Of a stretch of 40,276 nt of DNA, positions 7,050 to 14,200 are shown piece after piece. Both the position numbers and the translations under genes were made by a program. The stretch is from Oscillospiraceae bacterium (lineage in GTDB: Bacteria; Bacillota; Clostridia; Oscillospirales; Acutalibacteraceae). The first letter of the stretch is position 1. The number at the start of each line of letters is the position of its first letter. The DNA is taken from positions 1 through 40,276 of the forward strand of contig SVPW01000018.1 in the NCBI GenBank assembly GCA_015065645.1. Direction: 5' to 3'. The notes below the pieces were generated by a model that was given only the letters and a program-made list of their open reading frames with translations, was not told the origin of the DNA and ran no database searches.

Positions 7050-7757
7050 TTAAGTCCCTTCGGTTTTTTTCTTTAATTCACGCTCTGCTTGCGGCAGGCG
7101 AAGATATACAGGTAATAGCTCATTTGCACAAACAAACTCTTGATTTGATATTTGTTGTTCTGCAGCAAGGCAAACACCAACTGCATTTTGATAACGCAAA
7201 TGCTCAGGAGAAAGCTTAGTGGAATTTTTTACAAACGGATAAAAAATTTCGGCACCATCACCGGTTATAATGATGGGTTTATTTTCTGTGTTATTAATTT
7301 GCTCGATTTCTTTTGCAAGCTCTTCACATAAGAGTGCTCTGTCATCACAAAGTCTTATGATATTACCGTCTTTAACCTCAAATAAAGCATTGTATACCTG
7401 ATTACATCTTGCATCCATTGCGGTGCAAACTATGCAGTTACGGTCAGTATGCTTATACGCCATTGCCGAAAGGGTTGAAACTGCAACACACGGTATGTTA
7501 AGTGGTGCTGCAATGCCTTTTACGGCGCTTATACCAATTCTGACACCGGTAAAAGAACCGGGACCTGCTGCAACAGCAATATAATCAATATCCGAAAGGG
7601 TAAGCATACAGTTTTTTAAAACCTGTTCAACCATTGGCATAAGTGTTTGTGAATGGGTGAGCTTTACATTAATAAAACTGCTTCCTAAAACTTTGCCGTC
7701 TTGTGTTATTGCAACAGATGCAGGTCCTGCTGAACATTCAATTCCCAAAATTCTCAA
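7050..7757 (-). CDS. tsaB: tRNA threonylcarbamoyladenosine biosynthesis protein TsaB
   Basis: TsaB pairs with TsaD and TsaE to transfer the threonylcarbamoyl group to A37 of ANN-decoding tRNAs. It is an inactive ASKHA-fold homologue of TsaD. The N-terminus RILGIECSAGPASVAITQ and the segment DIDYIAVAAGPGSFTGVRIGISAVKGIA are characteristic. The start is TTG 7757, placed 6 bases from AAAGGAGGG; no ATG nearby fits. It follows tsaE by 2 bases. The TsaD gene and rimI, often adjacent in Firmicutes, are not in the window. Confidence 0.93.
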   Translation of the reverse strand: MRILGIECSAGPASVAITQDGKVLGSSFINVKLTHSQTLMPMVEQVLKNCMLTLSDIDYIAVAAGPGSFTGVRIGISAVKGIAAPLNIPCVAVSTLSAMAYKHTDRNCIVCTAMDARCNQVYNALFEVKDGNIIRLCDDRALLCEELAKEIEQINNTENKPIIITGDGAEIFYPFVKNSTKLSPEHLRYQNAVGVCLAAEQQISNQEFVCANELLPVYLRLPQAERELKKKTEGT

Positions 7758-7759
7758 TG

Positions 7760-8185
7760 CTAACCCTCCTTTGATACGGTAATAATGCGTGAGTTGTCAT
7801 CGGTGCGTTCAAAGGTAATAAATATCGTATCCTTTTCAAGTGCACCTTCAATATTTTCACTCCATTCTACAGCTAAAACACCACCGCTTTCACGATAGTC
7901 AAAATAGCCTGTGGAATAAAGATCTTCCCAACCGTCAATACGGTACATATCAAAATGATACACCGAAAGTCTTCCGCCGATATATTCGTTCATAAGTGCA
8001 AATGTGGGGGAGTAGGTTTCACCATTGAACCCCAAACCTCTTGCAAGTCCTCTTACAAAACAGGTTTTTCCCATGCCTAATCCGCCCTTAAAGGCAATTA
8101 CTTCACCGCCTTTTAGGGTTTCGGCAAATTTTTCTGCAATTTTTTCGGTTTCCTCCGGTGATGAGGAATGATATATTTGTTGCAT
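7760..8185 (-). CDS. tsaE: tRNA threonylcarbamoyladenosine ATPase TsaE
   Basis: A small P-loop ATPase needed for turnover of the TsaBD complex in t6A37 tRNA modification. The Walker A motif is GGLGMGKTCFVRGLARGLG (about residues 34-52), followed by SPTFALMNEY, and then YHFDMYRI and AVEWSEN typical of the family. I chose ATG 8185 because GGGAG lies 5 bases before it; the frame extends to TTG 8197, but that codon overlaps this ribosome site. It is the first gene of the tsaE-tsaB-rpiB operon behind a consensus promoter. Confidence 0.93.
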   Translation of the reverse strand: MQQIYHSSSPEETEKIAEKFAETLKGGEVIAFKGGLGMGKTCFVRGLARGLGFNGETYSPTFALMNEYIGGRLSVYHFDMYRIDGWEDLYSTGYFDYRESGGVLAVEWSENIEGALEKDTIFITFERTDDNSRIITVSKEG

Positions 8186-8217
8186 AAGCACTCCCAATAA
8201 ATATTAATATCTAATAA

Positions 8218-8246
8218 ATTATATCACGCAAAAAAAATTGTGTCAA
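8218..8246 (-). promoter_or_regulatory. Consensus promoter of tsaE-tsaB-rpiB
   Basis: Minus-strand TTGACA (8246-8241) and TATAAT (8223-8218) with a 17-base spacer, upstream of tsaE. It is divergent from the promoter at 8264-8291. Confidence 0.85.
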
Positions 8247-8263
8247 TGAAGAAAATTAAATTA

Positions 8264-8291
8264 TTGAAAATGCAAACTTATATGGTATAAT
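8264..8291 (+). promoter_or_regulatory. Promoter of the SurA-N-like gene
   Basis: TTGAAA (8264-8269) and TATAAT (8286-8291) with a 16-base spacer, and a TGG extended -10 directly before TATAAT. The gene starts 24 bases downstream. Confidence 0.8.
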
Positions 8292-8315
8292 TTAAAAAAA
8301 GGAAAAGGTGAGGTT

Positions 8316-8912
8316 ATGCAAAAAAGAATATTTCATTTGTATGCGGTATCTGTATTGCTTATAATAGCTCTTATAATATCTGTTTTACAGTTTGCCGATA
8401 AACCTAAAACTCAAAAACAAGTAATAGCTGTTGTTGACGGTGTGGAAATATATAAAGAAAATATTGATTTTATGCTTAAACTCAATGAAATATCAAAAGA
8501 AAATTCACCACAGCAAACAATAGATGATGATATACAACAAAGCGAAGTTGTTGATCAGCAACAATTGCTAAACAAACGGATTCGCAGTATAGTGATATAT
8601 AATGAGGCGAAGAAGTTGGGTCTTGAAGCCGATTACGATGAAGCTTATCAAACGGCAAAGGGTGCTTATGATATTGCAAAAGAAGCAAATGACGAAAATT
8701 ACGCTTTGATAGTTGATTATATGGAAAGAATCAAATTCAGCGAAGAGGAATATCTTGAGCTCGCCGCAAAGACCTATCAGAATATAATGACACAAAGCAA
8801 TCTTTATAATGAGTTTATCAAGGATAAATCAGGTACGGAAGATGAATTGAAAGCTTTATTTGAAGAATATGTTGAACGATTGATCGAACAGGCAGAAATT
8901 GAATATAAATAA
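8316..8912 (+). CDS. Membrane-anchored SurA-N-like protein, no isomerase domain
   Basis: A 198-residue protein with a positively charged start (MQKR) and one hydrophobic segment at about residues 8-26, then a soluble part expected outside the membrane. There is no lipobox cysteine, so it is probably anchored by an uncleaved signal. QVIAVVDGVEIYKENIDFML resembles the first strand and helix of SurA/PrsA N-terminal chaperone domains, and the remainder is charged and helical (YDEAYQTAKGAYDIAKEAND). The parvulin isomerase domain of true PrsA is absent. It is monocistronic, with ribosome site GGTGAGG and its own terminator. A role as a folding helper or envelope-stress protein is inferred only. Confidence 0.72.
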   Translation: MQKRIFHLYAVSVLLIIALIISVLQFADKPKTQKQVIAVVDGVEIYKENIDFMLKLNEISKENSPQQTIDDDIQQSEVVDQQQLLNKRIRSIVIYNEAKKLGLEADYDEAYQTAKGAYDIAKEANDENYALIVDYMERIKFSEEEYLELAAKTYQNIMTQSNLYNEFIKDKSGTEDELKALFEEYVERLIEQAEIEYK

Positions 8913-8918
8913 AACGAT

Positions 8919-8955
8919 ACCGTGCAATTCATTTGTGTGAACTGCACGGTAATTT
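8919..8955. terminator. Bidirectional terminator
   Basis: A 13-bp stem (ACCGTGCAATTCA 8919-8931 with TGAACTGCACGGT 8938-8950, one G-U pair) is followed by AATTTTAT on the plus strand. It separates two convergent genes. Confidence 0.88.
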
Positions 8956-9659
8956 TATAAATCGTTAATATGAACTATTTTATCCCTCATAACAAGCTTA
9001 TAATCACGTTCTCTTAAAGCAGTTACCAATTCTGCTTCGGTTTTTACTCTGTGGTTAAACACTATTCCACTGCCTCCAAGCTCGGTGATTATGTGAGAAT
9101 CCCCACCGGAAATCGGTAAAAGATTATTCTCAATGCAAAATAGTAATGCCTTATCGTTCTCTTCATCGGCGTTATTGAAATTGAAAACTTCAACAGCATC
9201 AAAACAGGAAGCATCAGGCGGTGTGTCGGGTTCAAGTATATAGCTGCGATGTCTGAAAGGATGTGCGCTTGAAACTATACCGCCACACGAATGAATAAAC
9301 TCACTTTTTTCTTTCAAGTTCATTTTAGGATAATCGGGTTCATTCATTACGGCTTCGGGTTCTATGCCGTAAATAAGCATTTCTTTTCCGCCGCCATAAC
9401 CGTCTTCTAAACCAAAAATAACATCAAAATTATGTTTTTCGGCATATTCCTTTGCAATAATATAATCCTTACGGTATGCATCCACAAAATCAAACCAAGG
9501 CAGTTTCCTGTCTATACAGGTATTTCCGCCGTAAAAATGATTTGTTAAAATAATTCCCGAATATCCAACCTCTATGGCTTTATCAATATGCTCTATTGCT
9601 GTTGAACGGGCGCATCCGCTGCAAGCTGATGTGTGAATATGGGTTTCGTATATATACAT
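8955..9659 (-). CDS. PHP-domain metal-dependent hydrolase
   Basis: A polymerase-and-histidinol-phosphatase (PHP) domain protein, 234 residues, expected to be a cytoplasmic metal-dependent phosphoesterase. Metal-binding motifs are visible: ETHIHTSACSGCA at the N-terminus, TNHFYGG, the GLEDGYGG segment, SSAHPFRHRS (about 135-144) and SGGDSHI near the C-terminus. This order matches stand-alone PHP proteins related to histidinol phosphatase and nucleoside-diphosphate-cleaving enzymes; the substrate cannot be named. ATG 9659 is chosen because GGGTGAG lies 5 bases upstream; the GTG at 9668 would overlap this site. Monocistronic, with its own promoter. Confidence 0.85.
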   Translation of the reverse strand: MYIYETHIHTSACSGCARSTAIEHIDKAIEVGYSGIILTNHFYGGNTCIDRKLPWFDFVDAYRKDYIIAKEYAEKHNFDVIFGLEDGYGGGKEMLIYGIEPEAVMNEPDYPKMNLKEKSEFIHSCGGIVSSAHPFRHRSYILEPDTPPDASCFDAVEVFNFNNADEENDKALLFCIENNLLPISGGDSHIITELGGSGIVFNHRVKTEAELVTALRERDYKLVMRDKIVHINDL

Positions 9660-9691
9660 AATGCTCACCCAAAAAATTAATTTATAATTTT

Positions 9692-9719
9692 ATTATACCA
9701 CATCTGTAATACTTTGCAA
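9692..9719 (-). promoter_or_regulatory. Promoter of the PHP hydrolase gene
   Basis: Minus-strand TTGCAA (9719-9714) and TATAAT (9697-9692) with a 16-base spacer and a TGG extended -10. Divergent from the azl promoter, 13 bases away. Confidence 0.75.
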
Positions 9720-9732
9720 ATGTTAATTTTGA

Positions 9733-9761
9733 TTGACACGGATTATTCGTTTTGTTATAAT
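9733..9761 (+). promoter_or_regulatory. Consensus promoter of the azlC-azlD pair
   Basis: TTGACA (9733-9738) and TATAAT (9756-9761) with exactly 17 bases between them, 30 bases upstream of the AzlC start. Confidence 0.88.
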
Positions 9762-9791
9762 AACAACGATTTTTCAAAAAGGAAGTATATT

Positions 9792-10502
9792 ATGAGAAGT
9801 AAAGGAAAACTTAAATCCGCTTTTTTAGCAGCTTTTCCAAATACTGTTCCCATACTTACGGGTTTTTTATTTCTGGGTATGAGCTATGGTATATATATGA
9901 ATACTTCGGGATTTCCTTTTTGGTATCCCTGCCTTATGAGTTTAACTATTTTTGCAGGCTCTATGGAGTTTGTAACGGTTAGTTTGCTACTTGGTCATTT
10001 TGACCCTTTGCAGGCATTTCTTATGGCATTAATGATAAATGCAAGGCATTTATTTTACGGCATATCAATGCTTGACCGTTATAAAGGACTTGGTATAAAA
10101 AAGCTGTATTTAATATTTGGTATGTGCGATGAAAGCTTTTCTGTGAACTGTACAGCAAATATACCAAACGGTGTTGATAAGGGTTGGTTTTATTTTTTTG
10201 TAACACTTCTTAATCATTCCTATTGGTTTATAGGCTCAACACTCGGCGGTATATTCGGTTCGCTGTTAAGCTTTAATACAGAGGGAATAACCTTTGTCAT
10301 GACAGCACTGTTTGTTGTTATATTCCTTGAGCAATGGTTAAAGGATAAAAATTATATCAGCGCATTGATAGGTGTGGTGGTATCGGTAATATCGTTAGTG
10401 GTATTTGGAAAGGATGATTTTATCATTCCGGCAATGATCGGAATTGTGGGCGTTCTTACTTTATTGCGTAAACCTATTGAGGGAGGGAAGAGTGCAAAAT
10501 GA
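9792..10502 (+). CDS. azlC: AzlC-family branched-chain amino acid exporter subunit
   Basis: The larger subunit of the AzlCD exporter, which in Bacillus exports branched-chain amino acids and analogues. The 236-residue protein is highly hydrophobic with about five to six membrane segments. Diagnostic phrases are [27 protein letters not shown] near the N-terminus, [13 protein letters not shown], and [23 protein letters not shown], the family signature. I start at ATG 9792, just after AGGAAG; the longer frame from 9714 would run through the promoter. The stop overlaps azlD by 4 bases (ATGA). No AzlB-like regulator is nearby. Confidence 0.9.
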   Translation: MRSKGKLKSAFLAAFPNTVPILTGFLFLGMSYGIYMNTSGFPFWYPCLMSLTIFAGSMEFVTVSLLLGHFDPLQAFLMALMINARHLFYGISMLDRYKGLGIKKLYLIFGMCDESFSVNCTANIPNGVDKGWFYFFVTLLNHSYWFIGSTLGGIFGSLLSFNTEGITFVMTALFVVIFLEQWLKDKNYISALIGVVVSVISLVVFGKDDFIIPAMIGIVGVLTLLRKPIEGGKSAK

Positions 10503-10825
10503 GTGTTTCTCAACATATAATTACTGTTGGTATGGTTGTTATTGGAACAATGCTGACACGTTTTTTACCTTTTTTGATTTTTCCTTCCGGTAAGCCCACA
10601 CCTAAGTTTGTGCAGTATTTAGGTAAGTATCTTTCTGTGGCGGTTTTTGGTCTGTTGGTGGTTTACTGTCTTAAAGATGTTGATGTTTTCTCTTTTAGCT
10701 ATGGTTTACCCGAGCTCATATCTATAATTATAGTTATTTTACTGCATCTATGGAAAAGGCAAATGCTTATTTCTATTGCCGCAGGTACGGTTTGTTATAT
10801 GCTTTTGGTTCAGTTTGTATTTTAA
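10499..10825 (+). CDS. azlD: AzlD-family branched-chain amino acid exporter subunit
   Basis: The small partner of AzlC, 108 residues with about four membrane helices. The family pattern is visible in [43 protein letters not shown], where TRFLPF, the proline-containing loop and the following helix are typical. Start ATG 10499 overlaps the azlC stop, consistent with translational coupling and 1:1 assembly. No terminator is apparent before the infC promoter, so weak read-through into the infC operon is possible. Confidence 0.88.
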   Translation: MSVSQHIITVGMVVIGTMLTRFLPFLIFPSGKPTPKFVQYLGKYLSVAVFGLLVVYCLKDVDVFSFSYGLPELISIIIVILLHLWKRQMLISIAAGTVCYMLLVQFVF

Positions 10826-10838
10826 ATTAAAAAAACAC

Positions 10839-10866
10839 TTGACAAATACAAAAAATGATGTATAAT
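10839..10866 (+). promoter_or_regulatory. Promoter of the infC-rpmI-rplT operon
   Basis: TTGACA (10839-10844) and TATAAT (10861-10866) with a 16-base spacer, about 165 bases upstream of infC, leaving a long structured leader. Confidence 0.85.
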
Positions 10867-10872
10867 GATAAG

Positions 10873-11010
10873 GACAATGAAGCAGAACAGTCCCGTTCTC
10901 ACCTTGGCTGAACGATATTTCGGCGGGTTAATCCGGTATTCCCCAATATAATTGGGATTATTGTGGTTTTACGGCGTGGACAGTTTCTGTTCACGCCTTT
11001 GTTTTACTAA
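10873..11010 (+). ncRNA. Structured leader of infC-rpmI-rplT (L20 leader-like)
   Basis: About 140 bases of non-coding leader lie between the promoter and the infC ribosome site. Helices I can draw are CGTTC/GAACG around CACCTTGG (inside an outer CCCG/CGGG), CCCAAT/ATTGGG (about 10941-10955), and a terminator at 10973-11005. In Bacillus and other Firmicutes, ribosomal protein L20 binds such a leader and causes premature termination, giving feedback control by the last gene of the operon. Identification rests on position and architecture; a covariance search against the L20-leader family would settle it. Confidence 0.7.
10973..11005 (+). terminator. Attenuator terminator in the infC leader
   Basis: An 11-bp stem GGCGTGGACAG with CTGTTCACGCC (one G-U pair) and a TTT loop, followed by TTTGTTTT, ends 11 bases before the infC ribosome site. 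Upstream GAACAG (10885-10890) can pair with CTGTTC of the 3' arm, a possible antiterminator. Confidence 0.82.
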
Positions 11011-11029
11011 ATTTTGGAGGTGCTTCACA

Positions 11030-11548
11030 ATAAGCAGCAAAGAATTAGCCATCAATGAGGAAATCCGTTTTAAAGAGGTTCGTGTTATTGACTCTGACGG
11101 TTCCCAACTCGGAATCCTTCCGATCGCAAAAGCAATCGAAGCGGCATACGCTAAGGATCTTGACCTTGTCAATATCTCACCCAATGCCACACCACCTGTA
11201 TGTAAGGTGATGGATTATGGTAAGTATCGTTTCGAGCAAGCTAAACGAGAAAAGGAAGCAAAGAAAAATCAAAAGGTTGTTGAAATCAAGGAAATTCGTT
11301 TAGGACTTAGTATTGATACTCACGATTTTGAGACTAAAGGAAATCAAGCGATCAAATTTTTAGGTTCCGGCAACAAGGTTAAGGTTTCTATTCGCTTCCG
11401 TGGTCGTGAAATGGGTCATCCCGAAGTAGGCTATGACACAATGACACGCTTCGCAGAATACTGTGCTGATGCAGGTACTGTCGAAAAGGCTGCCAAATTG
11501 GAAGGACGCAATATGCTCATGTTTTTGGCTCCGAAAACCGGTAAGTAA
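11030..11548 (+). CDS. infC: Translation initiation factor IF-3, apparent AUA start
   Basis: IF-3 binds the 30S subunit, prevents premature 50S joining and checks start-codon choice. The 172-residue product reads SSKELAINEEIRFKEVRVIDSDGSQLG (N-domain), a lysine-rich linker around KREKEAKKNQKVVEIKEIRLG, and a C-domain with KFLGSGNKVKVSIRFRGREMGHPE. The frame is open upstream but no ATG, GTG or TTG lies between the ribosome site GGAGG (11016-11020) and the conserved N-terminus; the codon 9 bases after it is ATA (11030). infC genes commonly use rare AUU/AUA/AUC starts so that IF-3 limits its own synthesis. The TTG at 10952 would translate through the attenuator and is rejected. Confidence 0.93.
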   Translation: MSSKELAINEEIRFKEVRVIDSDGSQLGILPIAKAIEAAYAKDLDLVNISPNATPPVCKVMDYGKYRFEQAKREKEAKKNQKVVEIKEIRLGLSIDTHDFETKGNQAIKFLGSGNKVKVSIRFRGREMGHPEVGYDTMTRFAEYCADAGTVEKAAKLEGRNMLMFLAPKTGK

Positions 11549-11579
11549 AAAACTATTATAAATTTTGGGAGGAATTAAA

Positions 11580-11777
11580 ATGCCTAAGATCAAAACTCAC
11601 AGCGGCGCAAAAAAGCGCTTTAAGCTCACCAAAACCGGTCAGGTTAAGCGCGCTCACGCTTTTAAGTCGCACATTCTCAACAAAAAGACCACAAAGCGTA
11701 AGAGAAATCTTCGTAAGACTGTATGTGCTGATGCAACAAATGTAGCAGCAGTAAAGAAAATGATTCCTTACAAGTAA
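11580..11777 (+). CDS. rpmI: Ribosomal protein bL35
   Basis: A 65-residue highly basic protein of the large subunit: [20 protein letters not shown] followed by [15 protein letters not shown], both standard for bL35. ATG 11580 follows GGGAGG by 7 bases; an in-frame TTG at 11565 adds non-conserved residues and overlaps the ribosome site region. It lies between infC and rplT in the usual order. Confidence 0.97.
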   Translation: MPKIKTHSGAKKRFKLTKTGQVKRAHAFKSHILNKKTTKRKRNLRKTVCADATNVAAVKKMIPYK

Positions 11778-11812
11778 TTGTTAAGGCAAGTTTAATCTGG
11801 AGGTAACTTGAA

Positions 11813-12172
11813 ATGGCTCGTGTAAAAGGTGCGTTATCTACGCGCAAGAGAAGAAATAAAGTATTAAAGCTCGCAAAGGGCTATTTTGGCGCAAAGTCAA
11901 AGCTCTTTAAAACTGCTAAAGAAGCAGTAATGAAGTCCGGTAACTATGCATATATCGGTCGTAAGCAGAAGAAGCGTGATTTCCGTCGTCTTTGGATCAC
12001 CCGTATTTCTGCAGCTGCAAAGATGAATGGTATGAATTATTCTACCTTTATTAACGGTCTTTCAAAAGCCGGTGTTCAAATCAACCGCAAAATGCTTGCT
12101 GAAATAGCAGTAAATGATGCTGAAGGTTTTGCAACACTTGCTAAGACTGCTAAGTCAGCACTTGAGAAATAA
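11813..12172 (+). CDS. rplT: Ribosomal protein bL20
   Basis: A 119-residue large-subunit assembly protein. The basic N-terminal extension ([20 protein letters not shown]) and the globular part with [18 protein letters not shown] and [18 protein letters not shown] are typical. It is the last gene of the operon and, by analogy with Bacillus, the likely repressor acting on the infC leader. Ribosome site GGAGG precedes ATG 11813, and a strong terminator follows. Confidence 0.97.
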   Translation: MARVKGALSTRKRRNKVLKLAKGYFGAKSKLFKTAKEAVMKSGNYAYIGRKQKKRDFRRLWITRISAAAKMNGMNYSTFINGLSKAGVQINRKMLAEIAVNDAEGFATLAKTAKSALEK

Positions 12173-12179
12173 TTTTAGA

Positions 12180-12209
12180 TCGCCCGGGTCTTATCTCGGG
12201 CGAATTTTT
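12180..12209 (+). terminator. Terminator of infC-rpmI-rplT
   Basis: TCGCCCG pairs with CGGGCGA (12180-12186 and 12197-12203) around a 10-base loop, followed by ATTTTTG, 8 bases after the rplT stop. Confidence 0.88.
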
Positions 12210-12236
12210 GCTTTTTATAAGTAAGATTTTTATTGT
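12208..12236 (+). promoter_or_regulatory. Weak candidate promoter before trmH
   Basis: TTGCTT (12208-12213) and TATTGT (12231-12236) are 17 bases apart between the rplT terminator and trmH. The match is mediocre, but the long downstream gene series must be transcribed from somewhere here or by read-through. Confidence 0.3.
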
Positions 12237-12251
12237 GCTAAGGAGTATAAA

Positions 12252-13028
12252 ATGGACATTTCAACAAGAATTACAAGCCGTGAAAATCCACTTGTTAAAC
12301 AAATATGCGCATTGCAAACCACCACAAAAGCAAGGCGTGAAAGCGGTCTTTTTATACTTGAGGGGTTGCGTTGCTGCCTTGATGCTTATGAAAATAATGT
12401 TTCTTTTAAAAAGCTTATAATATCTGATGGCGCAGCGGGAAAATATGCTGAGGATATCGGCTTACTTTCCGGAAGTGCCGAACAATGTATAAGCGTTACG
12501 GATGAGCTTTTTAAAAAGATGAGTGATACCGATTCTCCGCAGGGTATAATGGCGGTAGTTTCTATTCCCGAAAGAAAATCAAACCCTTTAAAGAATGGTC
12601 GTTATATAGGGCTTGAAAACATAGCAGATCCTTCTAATCTTGGTGCCATATCACGCACAGCTGAAGCACTTGGTATTTCAGGATTGCTTCTTTGCGGATG
12701 TACTGACCCTTATAGCCCAAAAGCGTTAAGGGCATCAATGGGTACACTGTTAAGGGTGCCGTTATATTTTACTGATGATCTTGTGAAAACGGCTGAGGAA
12801 TGTGGGCTTAGAAGTATAGCCTGTGTTGTTGACCGCAATGCCAATTCGGTACAAACGGTTAATTTTTGTGATGGGGATCTTTTAATGATAGGCAATGAAG
12901 CTAACGGTCTTACCCCAAAAACAAAACTTGCTTCAAAGCTTTCGGTCACTATTCCAATGAGTGGCAGGGCAGAATCGCTTAACGCTGCTGCAGCTGCAGC
13001 AATCGTTATGTGGGAGATGATGCGGTAA
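12252..13028 (+). CDS. TrmH-family (SpoU) RNA 2'-O-methyltransferase
   Basis: A SPOUT-class methyltransferase that uses S-adenosylmethionine to methylate a ribose in rRNA or tRNA. The N-terminal ~95 residues form an RNA-binding substrate domain (SRENPLVKQICALQ). The C-terminal domain has the three SpoU motifs: ENIADPSNLGAISRTAEA, LLMIGNEANGL and IPMSGRAESLNAAAAAAIVMWE, which form the trefoil knot. It is close to RlmB/TsnR-like proteins usually encoded near rplT or pheS in Firmicutes; the target nucleotide is not predictable. AAGGAG precedes ATG 12252. The stop shares one base with the dprA start. Confidence 0.92.
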   Translation: MDISTRITSRENPLVKQICALQTTTKARRESGLFILEGLRCCLDAYENNVSFKKLIISDGAAGKYAEDIGLLSGSAEQCISVTDELFKKMSDTDSPQGIMAVVSIPERKSNPLKNGRYIGLENIADPSNLGAISRTAEALGISGLLLCGCTDPYSPKALRASMGTLLRVPLYFTDDLVKTAEECGLRSIACVVDRNANSVQTVNFCDGDLLMIGNEANGLTPKTKLASKLSVTIPMSGRAESLNAAAAAAIVMWEMMR

Positions 13029-14188
13029 TGTATAGTAATACCGAAAACGAGGAACTGCAGGAGCTTCGTTGTTTGATATGGTTGCAAAAGGTTTTGGGCG
13101 TTGGAAACTGTAAATCTCAAAAAATAATATCTGCATTTGGCGGCGCACAAAATGTTTATTTTTCCGGTAAAGAAAAGCGTGTTTTCAGTGGAATGTTCTC
13201 TGCAAGGGAAAATGAGCGTGCAGATTCTTTAACGCTTTCTTTTTCTGATGAAATTCTTGCTCAGTGTAAGCGGTATGGTATTACAGCAATCGGTATAAGT
13301 GATAATAAATTTCCTGATTGTGTTCGTAATATTCCGGACCCACCGCTTGTATTATATATCAAAGGGGAATTTCCTGATTTTGACAATGTGCCAAGCTTTT
13401 GTATTGTTGGCCCGCGTGAAGTTTCTGATTTTGGTAAAAAAGCGGCATTTTCTCTTTCTGCAAGACTTTCCAAAGCAGGAATGACTATTGTAAGCGGCGG
13501 TGCAAAGGGCGCAGATCGTTTTGCGCATTTGGGCGCATTAAAATGCGGCGGTATAACAGCGGCAGTACTTCCGTGCGGAATTGAGTTTGATTATTTGAAT
13601 GAAAATAAACCTTTAAGGGATGAGATAGTTAAAACAGGTGGTTGCCTTATAAGTGAATGTCCACCCAAACAAGGAATGCACAGGCATAGCTTCCATATCA
13701 GAAACCGTTTACTTTCGGCTTTATCTTTAGGTGTTGCTGTTGTTGAAGCGCAGGTTGGAAGCGGTGCACTTATTACTGCAAGGCATGCTTGTGAACAGGG
13801 CAGGGATGTTTTTGTAATTCCCGGCAACCCAACACTTGATCAATATAAAGGTTCTAATGAGCTGTTGAGGGATGGAGCTAAGCCTTTAATTGATGCATCG
13901 GATATATTCAATGAGTATATAGTGCGTTTTTCTGATAAATTGGATCTTAAAAAGGCTTTTGCAAAGAGCCGGGAAACAATAAAAGAAAAAAAGATTCAAA
14001 AAAAATCTGCAACAGGTCTTTCCAAAGAGGCAAAAATAGTATATAATAATTTAGATAAGCAAAAATTCACAGCGGATGATATAAATATTGACGGTATATC
14101 TGATGATGAGTTGTTAGCTTGTCTTACAGAACTTGAAATGGAACAGTATATCGAAGCCCTTCCGGGCGGATATTATTCACTTTTGTAA
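13028..14188 (+). CDS. dprA: DNA-processing protein DprA
   Basis: DprA protects incoming single-stranded DNA and loads RecA during natural transformation. Domain order: an N-terminal helix-hairpin-helix/SAM-like region (residues ~10-65), a Rossmann-like core with CIVGPREVSDFG, TIVSGGAKGADRFAH and GSGALITARHACEQGRDVFVIPG (about 120-290), a basic linker, and a C-terminal winged-helix domain ending LEMEQYIEALPGGYYSLL. ATG 13028 overlaps the trmH stop (TAATG), suggesting coupling; a GTG at 13010 is possible but lacks conservation. dprA upstream of topA is the normal Firmicutes arrangement. Competence cannot be inferred from dprA alone, since it is nearly universal. Confidence 0.95.
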   Translation: MYSNTENEELQELRCLIWLQKVLGVGNCKSQKIISAFGGAQNVYFSGKEKRVFSGMFSARENERADSLTLSFSDEILAQCKRYGITAIGISDNKFPDCVRNIPDPPLVLYIKGEFPDFDNVPSFCIVGPREVSDFGKKAAFSLSARLSKAGMTIVSGGAKGADRFAHLGALKCGGITAAVLPCGIEFDYLNENKPLRDEIVKTGGCLISECPPKQGMHRHSFHIRNRLLSALSLGVAVVEAQVGSGALITARHACEQGRDVFVIPGNPTLDQYKGSNELLRDGAKPLIDASDIFNEYIVRFSDKLDLKKAFAKSRETIKEKKIQKKSATGLSKEAKIVYNNLDKQKFTADDINIDGISDDELLACLTELEMEQYIEALPGGYYSLL

Positions 14189-14200
14189 AGGAGTTATATA

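Noticed and set aside
9714-9791. Longer N-terminus for AzlC from the open frame at 9714
   Set aside because: The extension contains the consensus promoter and precedes the ribosome site at ~9780; ATG 9792 matches family N-termini.
10952-11029. N-terminal extension of infC from TTG 10952
   Set aside because: It would be read through the attenuator hairpin and gives residues unrelated to IF-3; the ribosome site at 11016 points to AUA 11030.
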